A stretch of 64,000 nt of DNA from Semisulcospira habei (GCA_036245525.1 BTPG01000006.1:94505417-94569416), one strand, 5' to 3'; shown: positions 51,706-62,040, counted from the first letter of the stretch. The notes: generated by a model from the letters alone, not told the origin. Translations and numbers: made by a program.

Positions 51706-54700
51706 GTCGTCAATTAATTCATCAACCAGTTTATCACAAATGTCTTCAGATAACTTGAGTCTGTAATGCCCAGGTGCATAAGCCTTTTCCTTACTGTGAA
51801 ACACTCTTTTCGTGTCTCCAACTGCAAGTGACTTCTTATGTGTTTGGATCATTTCAAGATTGTGTTTGTTTGATCTCAGTGACTTGTTTGGATAATCATG
51901 CATCAATGCACCATCTAACACTTGCTTGTAATGTTCATGACGTATGTCTTTATTTTTTATCGCTGTTTTCTTGATACCTTTGGCTTTTGACTGACTTCCC
52001 TTTTGGTGCAGTATAGAATACATTTTTGATCTCAGTCCAACGTACTCAACTATTGGCACACCATTTAGTTCATCTTTAAACTTCCCAGGCACTTTCTTGT
52101 TTTGTGTGCTAAACAGTGGATGGTCTTTAGGGTAGTCAGATGTGTCATACATGTGTAACTCTGTTTTCATGTCTTCATAAAAGTCTTCAGTACACACATC
52201 AATGATCATAGAGTCAGTGTCAGTGTATAACAATCGACACTCAGGATACTTTGGTTTGAAGTAATCATAATAAAATTTAAGCATCAACAGTTTTGACAAC
52301 TCAAGAATTGCCATACCAATAAATACTGGCTTGTCCAGTTTGACAATCTTTTTTTTGAGTGACACAGCATACAATGATGAATGAAACTCTTTATACCCTG
52401 TGTACTGAGGCTTACCTGTAAGTTTAATTGCGCCCAATTCAGTTGTGACAAGTCTCACATCTTTTCTGTGATGAGGATTTTCCATAGTCTTGCCAAAACA
52501 GGCATTGTTCATAAGCTTAAAGAAGTCTTTGTCAAATGCAGCGTTGCCGTCTCTGGCACGAAGGGTTGTGTTCTTCATTATGTAATCTTTCATAAAAGCA
52601 CTTTGATCAAATTGGATTCCTCTGTGAACTTTCTTTAGTACTAACCCGTGTCTGATGTAAAACTGTAGCAAGCGGTAGTGACAAACGTAATTAAATTTGT
52701 CATTTAAATTTGGCACAAGTTTAGTGTCTTCTTTTTTTCTTGTCATACTCATTTTCTCAACAGCTAATGGATAATCATTATGGTAATCATGTAGGTGGTG
52801 TGGATACTCTAGGTCGACTTCAAAGATCCAACCCTTCGCGTCGTTTCGGTCAAGATTAATAATATTGTTTGTTAACCCTGTTACATCATACTGTGACAAA
52901 TCATACAGACAAAAGTTTTTCAAGGGCAATAATTCACACATTGCCCAGCCATACAAATTGTTCGCGTCTACATAGGTAATGAATGACCTTGACCTCGAGG
53001 GGTCAAACCCCCGGCCAAGGTCACCATGACCGTCCAGATATTTATTGTTGGCTCTGGCATAATTGTTCGCTGCAATACTAATGCCTCCCCTCAATCCACG
53101 TTCTACCATTTCACCCATCGTACGATCAGACAACAGGTCAATAAATATCTTACTGGATTTCAAAAATGCATCCCATGTCATGCCAGGACTAGTTATGTAA
53201 CAAGCAGGGTCAAGTCTGTAGTGTAACAACCCCTTTTCACGGTAACTTTCAAATACGTCTGCTAGCAAACAAACATCTGCTTTCAAGTACTGGTCGTGGT
53301 AGTCACCAATTGTTTGACACCCCAACTTCCCCCACGCATCAAGAGCATGCTGGTATTCAGAGTCAGAAATACCTTTTCCAGTTAGTGTAGAATAAAATTT
53401 CTCTTTTGGTGGCAGTCTTGTTTCTTCAAACACAACCCAATGATCGATGTACTCATACGGATAGACACCTTTCTTAATCAAGTCTGGTTCAAAATATTTA
53501 CTTGTTATTGGATACTCAGTCAGTCCTTCTGCCAGACTAGCAAGACCTAAAGACAAATGTTGCATGGAGTCATAAAATGCTAATTTGTCTAACCTAAAAG
53601 TCAAGTATTTCTCAGTTGTCTGGGCAATACAACTAATGTTTTTGTACGACTCGTCTACAGCCTGCATGATAATGTGTGAATCATATCCTTTGAGATTGTG
53701 GAAAAAGATTGGTAACTTGTATGTCTTGGGATCTGTTTTTAATAATAAGTTACAATTGTTATGTGCAGCACCTCTGTAACGTCCAGTTATGTGATCGTGG
53801 TCACGAACTTTATCACCCTGGAGGGGTTGTTCACAAATCCAACACGTCTCAGCTGTATCAAATTTCAGTTTGTCTTCTTCTGTCATCACCAAAGGCATCT
53901 GACTTGTTGTGAGATACTGTACTACCTGACTATACAGATGTCTCATTTCTGTTAAAAACAAACATGCTGCATTTTCACCTCTGTAGATAACAGGTTCTGA
54001 ATGAAGACCGTCTGACCTAACAATAATGTATCCAAAAGAACACACCACTTGGTCACTTAGTTTTATAGTCTTTGGTAATGATTCTGGAACAGGACCGTCA
54101 TACGAAACAACTAATGATTCAAAATCTGCATATACTACAAACGGCAACTTTTGCTGATTCCCATAGTTCTTAAAATACACTTGACTACCAGGATCTGGAT
54201 ACTTAAGTACAGTTTGTATGTCATCAGCTGACCTACAATGCAGGACGTGTTTATGTGCCACTGCAATAGAAGAGAATCTTTGTAAACATTTTTTACAAAC
54301 TTCCTGTTTCCCATTGTGTTTTGTTGTGTGTCCATGAATTAGACGTGACATATTTCTGATAATTGTGTAGTGAAAGTTATTGTCATCACCGATTAGCAAC
54401 ATGTCAACATGCTTATCTTCTGACTGACCGTAGGTTGGGGCAATTGGAGATACTCTAATTGGTTGCAACTTGTTCACAAATTCATTATCCCACACATACA
54501 CATTTACAGATATACCAGGATTTAGTTTTTCAAACAAATCTATGTCCTCTATTTTAACAGGGAACTCAATGCCACTAAAAACGAGTTCATTTACAAATTT
54601 GGTGTAGTTAGATACACGTTCAGGTTTTGATTTTACAAAGTGTAGTTTAGCAAGCACACACCACATGAAACAATAGTTGTCATTGTTCTGTATGTTGACG

Positions 54701-55155
54701 ACAGCTTTTTTGTTTGCTACTTCTGTTGGCAGTGGCAACCATGATTTACCTAATATAGGATGATACCTAGACTGCTTTAGTTGTAGTTCATGTACATGTC
54801 CTTCGTGCCAGCCAGACCCCTTCATTTTTGCACTGTCAATCGCCTGTAGAAAGTCTGGTAATAGTCTGTCTCTGAATACGTTCTCCAATTCTCTTCTTGT
54901 GTTAACAGTGTGTTGTCTTGTTGATATATACGATACAATCACCTCACCATCCACTCTAGTGAATTCTATTTTTGCAACAATCTGAATTTTAACACTGCCT
55001 GTGATAAGATTTTGCTGTATGACAGAAAAAGAGTTTTCTATTGATTCGTAAACATTATTAGTATTGGATATGGGTAAGTTTGTTGTGTGAAACACGTTTC
55101 TTAAACCAGATGAGCCAGGGTTTGATGGGCCAGGGCTTTGTGAATTGTCCGTCAT
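51676..55155 (-). CDS. POLB: Protein-primed family B DNA polymerase
   Basis: 1159 residues from ATG 55155 (AAATAAAAATG). In order: an N-terminal region of ~340 residues with a C2H2-like motif CKKCLQRF...HKHVLHC (287-307); exonuclease motifs YADFESL (342-348), HNLKGYD (486-492) and YHDQYLKADVCLLAD (619-633); an inserted zinc/EndoVII-like module CWICEQPLQG...RDHDHITGRYRG...CN (438-469); the RGLRGGISIAA block; polymerase motif A YVDANNLYGWAM (728-739); motif B NNACFGKTMEN; and motif C YTDTDS (977-982). This is the architecture of 'DNA polymerase type B, organellar and viral', used for protein-primed replication of linear element DNA. The frame is intact and all catalytic aspartates are present. 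Confidence 0.96.
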   Translation of the reverse strand: MTDNSQSPGPSNPGSSGLRNVFHTTNLPISNTNNVYESIENSFSVIQQNLITGSVKIQIVAKIEFTRVDGEVIVSYISTRQHTVNTRRELENVFRDRLLPDFLQAIDSAKMKGSGWHEGHVHELQLKQSRYHPILGKSWLPLPTEVANKKAVVNIQNNDNYCFMWCVLAKLHFVKSKPERVSNYTKFVNELVFSGIEFPVKIEDIDLFEKLNPGISVNVYVWDNEFVNKLQPIRVSPIAPTYGQSEDKHVDMLLIGDDNNFHYTIIRNMSRLIHGHTTKHNGKQEVCKKCLQRFSSIAVAHKHVLHCRSADDIQTVLKYPDPGSQVYFKNYGNQQKLPFVVYADFESLVVSYDGPVPESLPKTIKLSDQVVCSFGYIIVRSDGLHSEPVIYRGENAACLFLTEMRHLYSQVVQYLTTSQMPLVMTEEDKLKFDTAETCWICEQPLQGDKVRDHDHITGRYRGAAHNNCNLLLKTDPKTYKLPIFFHNLKGYDSHIIMQAVDESYKNISCIAQTTEKYLTFRLDKLAFYDSMQHLSLGLASLAEGLTEYPITSKYFEPDLIKKGVYPYEYIDHWVVFEETRLPPKEKFYSTLTGKGISDSEYQHALDAWGKLGCQTIGDYHDQYLKADVCLLADVFESYREKGLLHYRLDPACYITSPGMTWDAFLKSSKIFIDLLSDRTMGEMVERGLRGGISIAANNYARANNKYLDGHGDLGRGFDPSRSRSFITYVDANNLYGWAMCELLPLKNFCLYDLSQYDVTGLTNNIINLDRNDAKGWIFEVDLEYPHHLHDYHNDYPLAVEKMSMTRKKEDTKLVPNLNDKFNYVCHYRLLQFYIRHGLVLKKVHRGIQFDQSAFMKDYIMKNTTLRARDGNAAFDKDFFKLMNNACFGKTMENPHHRKDVRLVTTELGAIKLTGKPQYTGYKEFHSSLYAVSLKKKIVKLDKPVFIGMAILELSKLLMLKFYYDYFKPKYPECRLLYTDTDSMIIDVCTEDFYEDMKTELHMYDTSDYPKDHPLFSTQNKKVPGKFKDELNGVPIVEYVGLRSKMYSILHQKGSQSKAKGIKKTAIKNKDIRHEHYKQVLDGALMHDYPNKSLRSNKHNLEMIQTHKKSLAVGDTKRVFHSKEKAYAPGHYRLKLSEDICDKLVDELIDDLVTEMSNGV

Positions 55156-55249
55156 TTTTATTTGACCGACAAAATAATAAAATAAAAAAATTACCATTGT
55201 CACACCATATGTAATACTGTATTATCTGTAGTTATGATAAACAAGTCAA

Positions 55250-55627
55250 CTACTTTCCTGGTGTTTGTCTTGAAGTCTTGTCCTGCAGGTGTAATATCAC
55301 TTTATTGAACGTAACACTTTCAATATAACAATGTTGTTTTCTTAATTGATTAAATATGTCATTACACAATACCTCAAACCAACGCAAGTGGCCACTGTTA
55401 GCATTATAAACTTTAAAAGCATTTGTCTTAAGATCAACAGTCTCATAATCATAACGTGGTAATCCATCTGAATATTCCAAAGTAACGTTATATGTTGTGT
55501 ATATCCTTATTGACGGTGATGAGAGTTTAAAGCTGGGTCCAAACACACGTGTTTTTAAGTCATAAAAACACTTAACATCTTTGAAGCATTCTGTAACATC
55601 AAACACTTGGATTTGTCCGTCTGTCAT
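55250..55627 (-). CDS. Small Polinton gene upstream of PolB, 125 aa
   Basis: ATG 55627 follows CCAATAAAAATG, nearly the same box as PolB, and both proteins begin MTD. It is a polar, strand-rich protein (SPSIRIYTTYNVTLEYSDGL, TNAFKVYNANSGHLRWFEVL) with no TM segment and no cysteine motif. Its pattern, a beta hairpin followed by a helix such as LCNDIFNQLRKQ, resembles PolB residues ~55-105, so it may be a paralogue of the PolB N-terminus or a priming partner; that is speculative. It is the last gene before the element's right edge. Confidence 0.65.
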   Translation of the reverse strand: MTDGQIQVFDVTECFKDVKCFYDLKTRVFGPSFKLSSPSIRIYTTYNVTLEYSDGLPRYDYETVDLKTNAFKVYNANSGHLRWFEVLCNDIFNQLRKQHCYIESVTFNKVILHLQDKTSRQTPGK

Positions 55628-56225
55628 TTTTATTGGACAAACAAATGTATAAATTGTTATCAAGCAGAATCATGTTTTCTAGGAAATTACACTGAACAGT
55701 AATTTTTTACGTTTGCACCACTCCAGCATGTATTTTCTGTTCATGGTCAATGATATAAGGGACATAATCATTAGAAGATTTAACCACTCTACAGATTTGT
55801 CTCCCATAGACTATATGTGGCATACCCAAGAATGACCTTGTCACTGATTTGTGAGTGAGTGTGTTGCAATGGAGTACTCATTGAGGATAATGTTCCTGTT
55901 TGTGTGTAGCAAGGGTACAGGTATGTACATTTGTTGGCTTAGCTCAGTGTCATATCTCGTGTTTGTGTGTGTCATTGGATTATGCAGAGATTCAGAAATC
56001 TTTACAGTTGACTCAAACCCAATAAAAAACAGTGGCTCTTGAGAATCTCGCCATGCTCATAAGAATCTGTGATCGAGTGGGCTACTGAAAATGTACAATA
56101 AAACATGTTTGTTTGTTTTAATGTTTTCATAGAAGGGATTACTCTACTTGTTCAGTAGACTCATAGCGTCACTGTGAACCCTAAATAACTGAACTGTGAG
56201 TTGAGTTGTATTGCTGTGCATTGGC
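55628..56225. other. Right edge of the Polinton; no terminal repeat seen
   Basis: I looked for an inverted copy of 41708-42300 here and found none. The sequence changes to ordinary host composition with short GTGTGT runs. The element may be truncated or lack terminal repeats at this end. Confidence 0.45.
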
Positions 56226-56412
56226 GTATACATGTTCTGTGTGTTTGTGTATACATGTTCTGTGTGTTTGTGTGTGTGTGTGTGTCAGTGCGTGTGTGTG
56301 TTTGTCTGTGTGTCTGTGTGTCAGTGTGTGTGTGTGTGTGTGTGTGTGTGTCAGTGTGTGTCAGTGTGTGTCTGTGTTGTGTGTGTTGTGTGTGTGTGTG
56401 GGGGGGGGGGGA
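56226..56412. repeat. (GT)n microsatellite with G run
   Basis: Interrupted TGTGTG/TGTCTGTG tract ending in a 12 bp G run. Open frames rich in VCVC are artefacts. Confidence 0.9.
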
Positions 56413-57425
56413 GTGGGGGGTATCTTAAAGATCTGTTGTATTATGTACTCAGTCGGTGTCTGTATAAAGCAAGGTATGATTTTCTGAGGTGTCTCTTTTC
56501 ACCTTATTTACAGTCTAGTCATGTACACCAGTCCAGCCCACAGGGCGTGAAATTGAATAAGAGTTATTATCTCTCACGGGCTGGTGGTTTTCAATGACTA
56601 GCGTCAGGCTTGTTTAGACAGTATGCACCCGGAAGAAAAATCTCGGTGCAGACAGACAGGTGTTTATGACTCACTGTAGGCCTACAGACGGTACCAGGAG
56701 TAACAACACAAACATTAGTAAGCAGACGTCAGGCCTATTCAGCCAAACAAAAGAGCGACGACATTATCGCTTGAACATTATGTCAAAATTTATATTCATA
56801 TTTTTTGGAGCCCTATGAGCTCGGCAGAGTATTCGAAACTGAAATGCTAACCTATACGTTGCTCGTGGCAAATGATCACGTCAAGACATGAGTCTCCTCA
56901 TAATGTGCGTCCTAAGAGTACAGCTGACTGAAACGTTTTACAACGGAAGTCAAGCCTGGAGTCTTGGCGGCTCTTGAGGATCTGTTGTTTATGCACCCAA
57001 AAGAAATATCTTACAATCTGTGTGTGTGCGTGTGAGTGTGAGTGTTTGCGTGCGTGTGTGTGTGTCTGAGTGTGTCCGTGCGTGTGTGTGTGTGTGCGTG
57101 CGTGTGCGCGTGTACGTGCGTGCGTGTGTGTGTGTGTAAGATATCACTTGTTAGTTTTCCAACTGGCTGTTTATAGTGCAGAGTATGACCTCCGTTTTGA
57201 TTTCTCGGGAACCAGTCATAAGTATATATGAAGTCGACTTCACAAAGCCTTAGGCTTATTCATAGAGTGTCAGGTCTCGCGACGCGCTACTGTGTCAGCG
57301 CGTAGCAACGATAAGGCAACACAGGTGAGCTGGCTTGCAACGCGTCGTGTCCTGCCTAGAGTACTGGCGACGGGCTGTGTTTACGTATATAGTGGCATTG
57401 CGACATCGGTCATATGTGCTAATTA
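56413..57425. other. Non-coding; second (GT)n tract at 57019-57138
   Basis: No gene recognised. Confidence 0.4.
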
Positions 57426-57673
57426 AGAGAGATATAAATACTGAGTGGATTGAAGTATTATTAACACAATGACTGAGTTAACCCCTTAAGTATTATTTTT
57501 GATTTTCATAAAAATGTGGCTGTTTAAATAATAATGATTTAGGGGTAACTTCCAATAGTATTTACTCTGTGCGGGAGACATGGAAAATGAAGGGTCAAAA
57601 ACTTATAATCAAGGGGGTTAACTCAGTCATTGTGTTAATGCTGGTTCAGACCACTCAGTATTTATATCTCTCT
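57426..57673. mobile_element. 248 bp MITE with ~80 bp inverted repeats
   Basis: Ends AGAGAGATATAAATACTGAG and the exact inverse. The arms continue through TTAACACAATGACTGAGTTA, interrupted by a few differences. No certain target duplication. Different from the TTAA families. Confidence 0.8.
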
Positions 57674-58268
57674 AGAACCCCTACCCCAAAAATTATGACC
57701 CCTTTGGGGGGTGGGTTCAGTCAAACTCTGTGATACGGTGTTTACTTTTGGCAAACACCTAGGACGCTACGTGGTTTTGGATGACTTTCATAAAAACATA
57801 GTCTCCCGGATCCTCCGATTGGGGGGGGGGGGGGGCCGAAGGGGTCTATGGAGGGCCAAAGGTCTAAACACAGTATTATGTAGTGAGTTGTACGGCTTCA
57901 GCAACTAGATACATGTTGAAAGCCCGGATAAGTGGCGGCCTTGCCGAAGCCAAGGTGACAAAATGATAACCTCTCACTCTGTCACTGGTTACTATCACTG
58001 AGTTGTGCGCAGCACTGTATGATTCAGTTCAGTCCGCCGGATAACAATGAAGCATAGTAGTCTTGCACTGAGCGGTCTGCCTCCCGCCGTGAGATGTTAC
58101 AGTTCCGTCCACTCCATTACCGGCTGAAACTGAATTTCAGCATATCAGTAGGGGCTTCATTCCAGGATGATTGACAGACTGTGTGCGGGCTAGCTACAGT
58201 CCGGACATTGGACCGGCGATCACGTCCGACATAGTTTCAGACATCGGCCCGCATGGTACGCCACGCAG
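57674..58268. other. No gene recognised
   Basis: Contains a G run at 57822-57834 and a family C-like partial hairpin near 58190-58255. Confidence 0.35.
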
Positions 58269-58319
58269 GTTGTCTCCGTCGATCCGCCAGAACTGACTTG
58301 ACGAATCAAGGGAGACAAC
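58269..58319. repeat. Family E hairpin, degenerate
   Basis: GTTGTCTCCGTCGATCCG opposite GAATCAAGGGAGACAAC; a further half copy starts at about 58359. Confidence 0.55.
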
Positions 58320-59728
58320 GAGCGTGGGTTCATACTTCACTCAGCCGACCACATTCAGTTGTCCCCGTCGATCGGCCACTGGTGCGTGAAGAGAGAGAGA
58401 GAGAGACATTTAGCCTTTGAATTCATGTATAATCAATGACGTGTCGTTGTGCTTTGCTGGTCAGTTCAGGACAGTGTCGTATATAACAAATAAGATGTGT
58501 CTAGTGCTTTTACGTCACCGTCTGACTCCTCGAGAATTCCGACCTTCATTTCAACATAGTTTCAGTTTTTGCCACACTGTGTTTAAACTCGTGTTCCACT
58601 CGAATGGTGTGAGTGTGGCGACGTACCAAACCTAACGCTTCAAGCAGGGCCAAGAACTGACGACCGCCACATTTTAGAATAACATGCCGTAAACTGACAC
58701 CATGCTACATGTTCACGGCATCTCCTTTTGTGAAACATGACTTGTTCACATCTCCGTAGCGAGCAAAAGCGGCCTTCTGACGCGTTTGACCAACTGTGGC
58801 CGGCACTGAGTCTGACTGATATTGATAACCTTTTTCATTTCAGTATTCAATTATTATCATTTTATTACTTTAATTTCAAGTTCTGAAGTTCAGTGATGCG
58901 GCCCGATAAACTCACTTGAGGACGAACACGCCGATACCAAATAATAAAGTATTATTACAAGAGGATGTAGATGATCGTCTTGCTCTATAGCCTCACCTAT
59001 CTGGTTTGTGATAAAAATATAACCTTTTTGCTCCGGCGGCAGCTCTGGCCGCCGGGAGCCGATCCGACTCAGTGCGGAGTTGAACCGGAGTGAGCTCAAG
59101 TTAGTCATGCAAGCCGCTTTGTGGCTTGCGCAGGACTAAGTTCACTAATGCCGCAACTGCCCAGTGCTTAACGGTCATCGGGCCAAGTCGGCCGATGGCC
59201 TTTTGCACAAGTTGGGTGCGTAGTGCATAATTTACTACATATGTGTGGTGCATGGTAGAGGTGCGCTAACCATATCCACTAAGCTATAGAGGTCACCAAT
59301 GCGCACATTACCTCAAAGCGCACATTGACAACCTCGTCTTCACACAGAGTACGCCAATTAAAGAGGGGCTAGAAGCCTGGCTGTATACAAGGTATAAGCT
59401 ATAAAAACGTCAGTAATAAGCATCTGTCCTTATTTTCAACCGTTGCATACATGATTTTGTCCTTGCAACCCAGTTTGTGAACAAAATCCAGACCAAAAAG
59501 GTGCGGTGGCGGACTTCACACTGTGAACAGCATATTTATGCCGCGCAATCTCGAGATCAGGTCGTCGTCACCACAAGCGACTTTTTTCTGTATTATTGTG
59601 GTTTTGTTTGAAAACAAACGTGAACCAAAAACAGTAAAGATATACAGAGTTTACCATGTAGTTCCTCTTTCTACCGCGTGTTAATTACCTTTCTATATAT
59701 TGTTTCTCAATTCATGATATTGTCAGGA
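58320..59728. other. Non-coding with fragments shared with distant sites
   Basis: 58919-58941 is identical to part of the micro-ORF at 41613-41702. 58988-59010 (AGCCTCACCTATCTGGTTTG plus TGA) is identical to sequence near 17290. On the minus strand a frame of about 38 codons from 59108 (MTNLSSLRFNSALSRIG) ends at a donor-like ATAG|gtgagg, a possible first exon of an unknown gene. Confidence 0.4.
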
Positions 59729-59801
59729 GCCCGGTTAGCTCAGTCGGTAGAGCATCAGACTTTTAATCTGAGGGTCAGGGGTTCGAGTCCCCTATTGGGC
59801 G
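59729..59801 (+). tRNA. tRNA-Lys (anticodon TTT)
   Basis: 73 nt cloverleaf: acceptor stem GCCCGGT/ATTGGGC (two G-U pairs), D arm GCTC-AGTCGGTA-GAGC, anticodon arm TCAGA-CTTTTAA-TCTGA with anticodon TTT at 59761-59763, variable GGGTC, T arm AGGGG-TTCGAGT-CCCCT, discriminator G. The A box TAGCTCAGTCGG and B box GGTTCGAGTCC are intact and a T6 pol III terminator follows 5 bp downstream. No CCA is encoded, as expected in eukaryotes. Confidence 0.97.
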
Positions 59802-61066
59802 TCCAATTTTTTCATTTTTTTTTCTACAAAATTTATATTTAACGTGATTTTTTTTCTTTTTTACGACTACATTTTTCCTGCAACTCTTGGAGAGAAAAAA
59901 AATTGTACACAATGAAACAAACTCATTTATAGTGATTACTTAATGTACATGTATAAACAAAACTGGTATACTAATGAATCATTTATACTAGTTAGGAAAT
60001 AAATAAAATGTTACTTTCGATCTTTTTCTTACAGTACAGATCATCACACTTTTTTTGTCACAAAGTATCAAATCTTTACTTGGCGGCGGCTTATGATTGG
60101 AGAGGCGTCATTGATACCGACACCGAGTCTATGTGAAGCCGGCTTGCCTTGACTGTCACAATCTGCTTTCGGAGTTTTCAACGTTTTGAAGATTCTGGCA
60201 ATGAAAAAGAGTAGACTTTGAAATAAAGTCCTGTGTGTTGTCACTATTAGTTTTTTGTTGTTGTTGTTGTTGAACTGAATTACAGTGAGTGTGAAGTGAC
60301 ATTGTGATTAAAGTACATCAGTGCCGTGTCAGTTCAGAGAGACTACACATACCTCTGATGTGTTACTAAGTTATAAAAGGCACTGACGGCTACAGACCCG
60401 AGTACATACTGAAAAGGACAACATGATAGGCCGATGTCAGAGTGTTGCCCTACACACAGTTTGCGGCCGGCCTGGCAGTGGCTGTCACTGACCAGATGAT
60501 CTTTTCTTAATTTTGTTCAAGCTACAGGCAGAGGGCATCATGAGCGTCTATATACTGACACGTACAGTCTTCGCAAAATAAGTGCAAGGAGCATCTTTCA
60601 CTACTAGTAAATTCATACTATCCATTGACTGCGCATAAAAGTTGAGTGAAAGAGGCTGGACATGTGAGTCCTGACCAATGCCTATAGCGAATTGACCACT
60701 GCCGATAGGCCACGGACCACAGTGCTGTTTACGTACTGTCCAGTCTCTTAGCCTTAGTCAGTCCCAGGCATCCCCTAATATTTCAATCCCCTAAAAAAAC
60801 ACTAGCGCCCACCAGCTGCACATTTGTCATGCACAAAATAACCAAAAAAACAGCACATTGACAGTCTCATTTCTTGGCTATGAACCTGATTCCTTACCAA
60901 CCCCACACCCAAGCACAGCTGAAATCAGCGTGCACCTCAAATCACTACGTCAAAGGCAACTCAAAATAGGCCCACAATTGTCCACTGGATAAGCTCAGGA
61001 TGGTATGAATCAAAGCACCAAACATGTCTCCTCTCAGCTAACCACAAATTTCCAGCAAATTCCAAC
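59802..61066. other. No gene recognised
   Basis: AT-rich 3' flank of the tRNA, then mixed host DNA. Confidence 0.4.
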
Positions 61067-61280
61067 ATTCAGCCCAACTGCAAATTTTCAAACAAGGCAA
61101 AAATTATTTTTTTAAAACACGGGGCCTTGCACTGCCTCAACTTCCCAATTTAAATGTATAACGTGACCTGATACTTCAGCCCAACTGCAAATTTTCAAAC
61201 AAGGCAAAAATTATTTTTTAAAAACACGGGGCCTTGCACTGCCTCAACTTCCCAATTTAAATGTATAACGTGACCTGATA
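61067..61280 (+). repeat. 107 bp tandem duplication
   Basis: Two adjacent copies starting TTCAGCCCAACTGCAAATTT and ending CGTGACCTGATA, differing only in A/T run lengths, so very recent. Confidence 0.92.
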
Positions 61281-61699
61281 AAATAATGCAAATGCCGGGG
61301 GTGTTTAATTTCTAACCAATCCTCATTCTACACTGGTTACCACTGTCTACGCATGATCACAAAAGAAGTGGGCAAAGCCGTTTGTGATATTTTCAGTGTT
61401 TTTGTGGACTTCATTAATTTTGGGTTGGTGCGCCCTGAGTACTGCTGCTAGCAATGATGTAGTCGGGCCTGAGTGAAGTGAAACCCTCCCCCCCCCCCCC
61501 CCTTTCCTAGGGAATTTTCAAGACCTTGTATTTTTTTTCAAGCAGCCTGACACTTATCTTTTTTTTTTTTTATATATATATATCAGCTTTGTCTGACGCG
61601 GGTTGTATTCCTCTGGAATAACGTCAAATACATGTACCGCGGCCACTGTTACCAAAGCCAGGTAGCGATCGAACAAAACACTGATGCATGACTGACGGA

Positions 61700-62040
61700 C
61701 ACGAATAGGGCTCGGGAAGTTCCCCGCGTTACCTAGCAGCGGCAGCCGCTATCTTAAGAGGATACCATAGTCATGAGATAGTAGCGAAATAGTGTTTCAA
61801 CACATTTTTTTTTTGTTTTGTTTCCAAAGAGGAAGAAAAATTTTTTCTTCCTCTTTGGAAACAAAACAAAAAAAAAAAAAAACACTGAGATTCTGGTGAG
61901 CGTTTTCCTACAGTGATGGCAAGACTTGCTGTTATGGACTTTCCTGACATGACAAAAACAGCGACTATGAGTGCTTAGTCCCGTATCCTCACAAGATGGC
62001 CGCCACGACTGGCCTGATGACGTCAGCTTCCCGAGCCCTA
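61700..62040. repeat. Imperfect palindrome with near-perfect core
   Basis: The core 61805-61877 is a near-perfect inverted repeat with at most 1 bp of spacer (TTTGTTTCCAAAGAGGAAGA and its inverse). Outer matching pairs are AGGGCTCGGGAAG (61706) with CTTCCCGAGCCCT (62027) and CGCTATCTTAAGAGGATAC with GTATCCTCACAAGATGGC. Probably a foldback transposon. Confidence 0.65.

Larger units (their letters stand above)
41917..55680. mobile_element. Polinton/Maverick (adintovirus-like) element
   Basis: A 13.7 kb block with almost no intergenic space, unlike the surrounding repeat-rich host DNA. It encodes the diagnostic Polinton set: protein-primed-type family B DNA polymerase, retroviral-type integrase, FtsK/HerA-like packaging ATPase, a putative double-jelly-roll major capsid protein and a putative penton. 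Several small membrane or basic proteins complete it. Gene order from the left: hydrophobic protein (-), unknown (-), penton-like (-), split gene (+), TM protein (-), MCP (+), ATPase (+), two overlapping genes (+), two small genes (+), integrase (+), PolB (-), small gene (-). The left terminus is supported by the second copy at 1-540. The right terminus is not defined and no inverted copy of the left end is seen there. Confidence 0.9.

Noticed and set aside
41635..58941. Shared 23 bp at both sites as terminal repeats of a 17 kb Polinton
   Set aside because: The two copies are in direct, not inverted, orientation, and the DNA between 55.7 and 58.9 kb holds no element genes.
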